From assembly GCA_947499505.1 (NCBI GenBank), contig CANMOQ010000003.1, forward strand, positions 372,001 through 436,000: DNA of 64,000 bases, read 5' to 3'. The stretch comes from an uncultured Erythrobacter sp. (GTDB lineage: Bacteria > Pseudomonadota > Alphaproteobacteria > Sphingomonadales > Sphingomonadaceae). A program made the position numbers and the translations under genes. Below the pieces are notes generated by a model, which was given only the letters and a program-made list of their open reading frames with translations, did no database searches and was not told the DNA's origin. Positions within the stretch are counted from its first letter, which is position 1; every line of letters begins with the position of its first letter. This document shows, in pieces, positions 63,829-64,000 of the stretch.

Positions 63829-64000
63829 TTAGGGCCTCCTTTCACACTGTCAGATGCGCGTTTCAGCCCACCTGCATGTTAAGCGGTCAAACAGCCCATT
63901 TGCATGAGCCTCCCGCACGAGATTTCCGTCAGCAATGCTGGGGAAGCGGGCGCAATAGCGCGGTGCATGCAAAAAGCAAGTAAATTGACGGCCTAGATTA
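63829..64000. other. Leader upstream of rplK, no gene seen
   Basis: 172 bases to the window edge. No coding frame, tRNA or clear promoter was recognised. Confidence 0.4.

Overview
The window looks like a chromosomal segment of a marine alphaproteobacterium of the order Sphingomonadales, probably Erythrobacteraceae-like. This is inferred from moderate-to-high GC, TonB-dependent receptors, a sulfatase cluster, a homogentisate-pathway dioxygenase and the general style of the proteins; no rRNA or other taxonomic marker beyond L1/L11 is present. No tRNA, rRNA, CRISPR array or insertion sequence was recognised.

Layout. (1) 1-6.9 kb: end of a GH3 beta-glucosidase, a soluble methyl-accepting protein, then a sulfated-glycan module. 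The module is a lipoprotein formylglycine-generating enzyme, a lipoprotein sulfatase and a divergent secreted sulfatase; both sulfatases are of the Cys type that needs that enzyme. (2) 7.3-18.9 kb: one gene for a giant (about 3,865 residue) beta-helical autotransporter built from dozens of short repeats plus six copies of a ~340 bp cassette. It is divergent from a CadC-like winged-helix/TPR regulator and followed by a TIGR03032-family protein. (3) 22.2-28.6 kb: small membrane protein, membrane-bound LytTR regulator, secreted alpha/beta hydrolase, secreted EreA/ChaN-like protein, a secreted ConA-like protein with a small partner, and an AraC-type regulator.

(4) 28.7-42.1 kb: an accessory block. 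It has a MobF/TraA-type relaxase-helicase with a ribbon-helix-helix partner and a possible oriT. Next comes a type I restriction-modification operon (hsdM, hsdS, hsdR and a YgjP-like zinc peptidase) with overlapping start/stop codons, in which hsdS carries an in-frame TGA. The block ends with a HipBA toxin-antitoxin pair preceded by three operator-like palindromes spaced 49-50 bp apart. No integrase, coupling protein or type IV secretion genes are visible, so it is either a mobilizable element or the remnant of one.

(5) 42.1-62.6 kb: ordinary chromosome. Genes are a GGDEF/EAL protein, HPPD with a VOC-family partner, a fatty-acid/CoA module (two thiolase-family proteins divergent from an enoyl-CoA hydratase and an acyl-CoA dehydrogenase), two TonB receptors, a Baeyer-Villiger-type flavin monooxygenase, a CinA-like protein, a GMC oxidoreductase, and a translationally coupled polysaccharide deacetylase/GNAT pair. 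The enzymes together suggest oxidation of hydrophobic or alicyclic compounds, but the substrate cannot be read from sequence. (6) 62.7-63.8 kb: rplA and rplK, convergent with the preceding block across a shared terminator.
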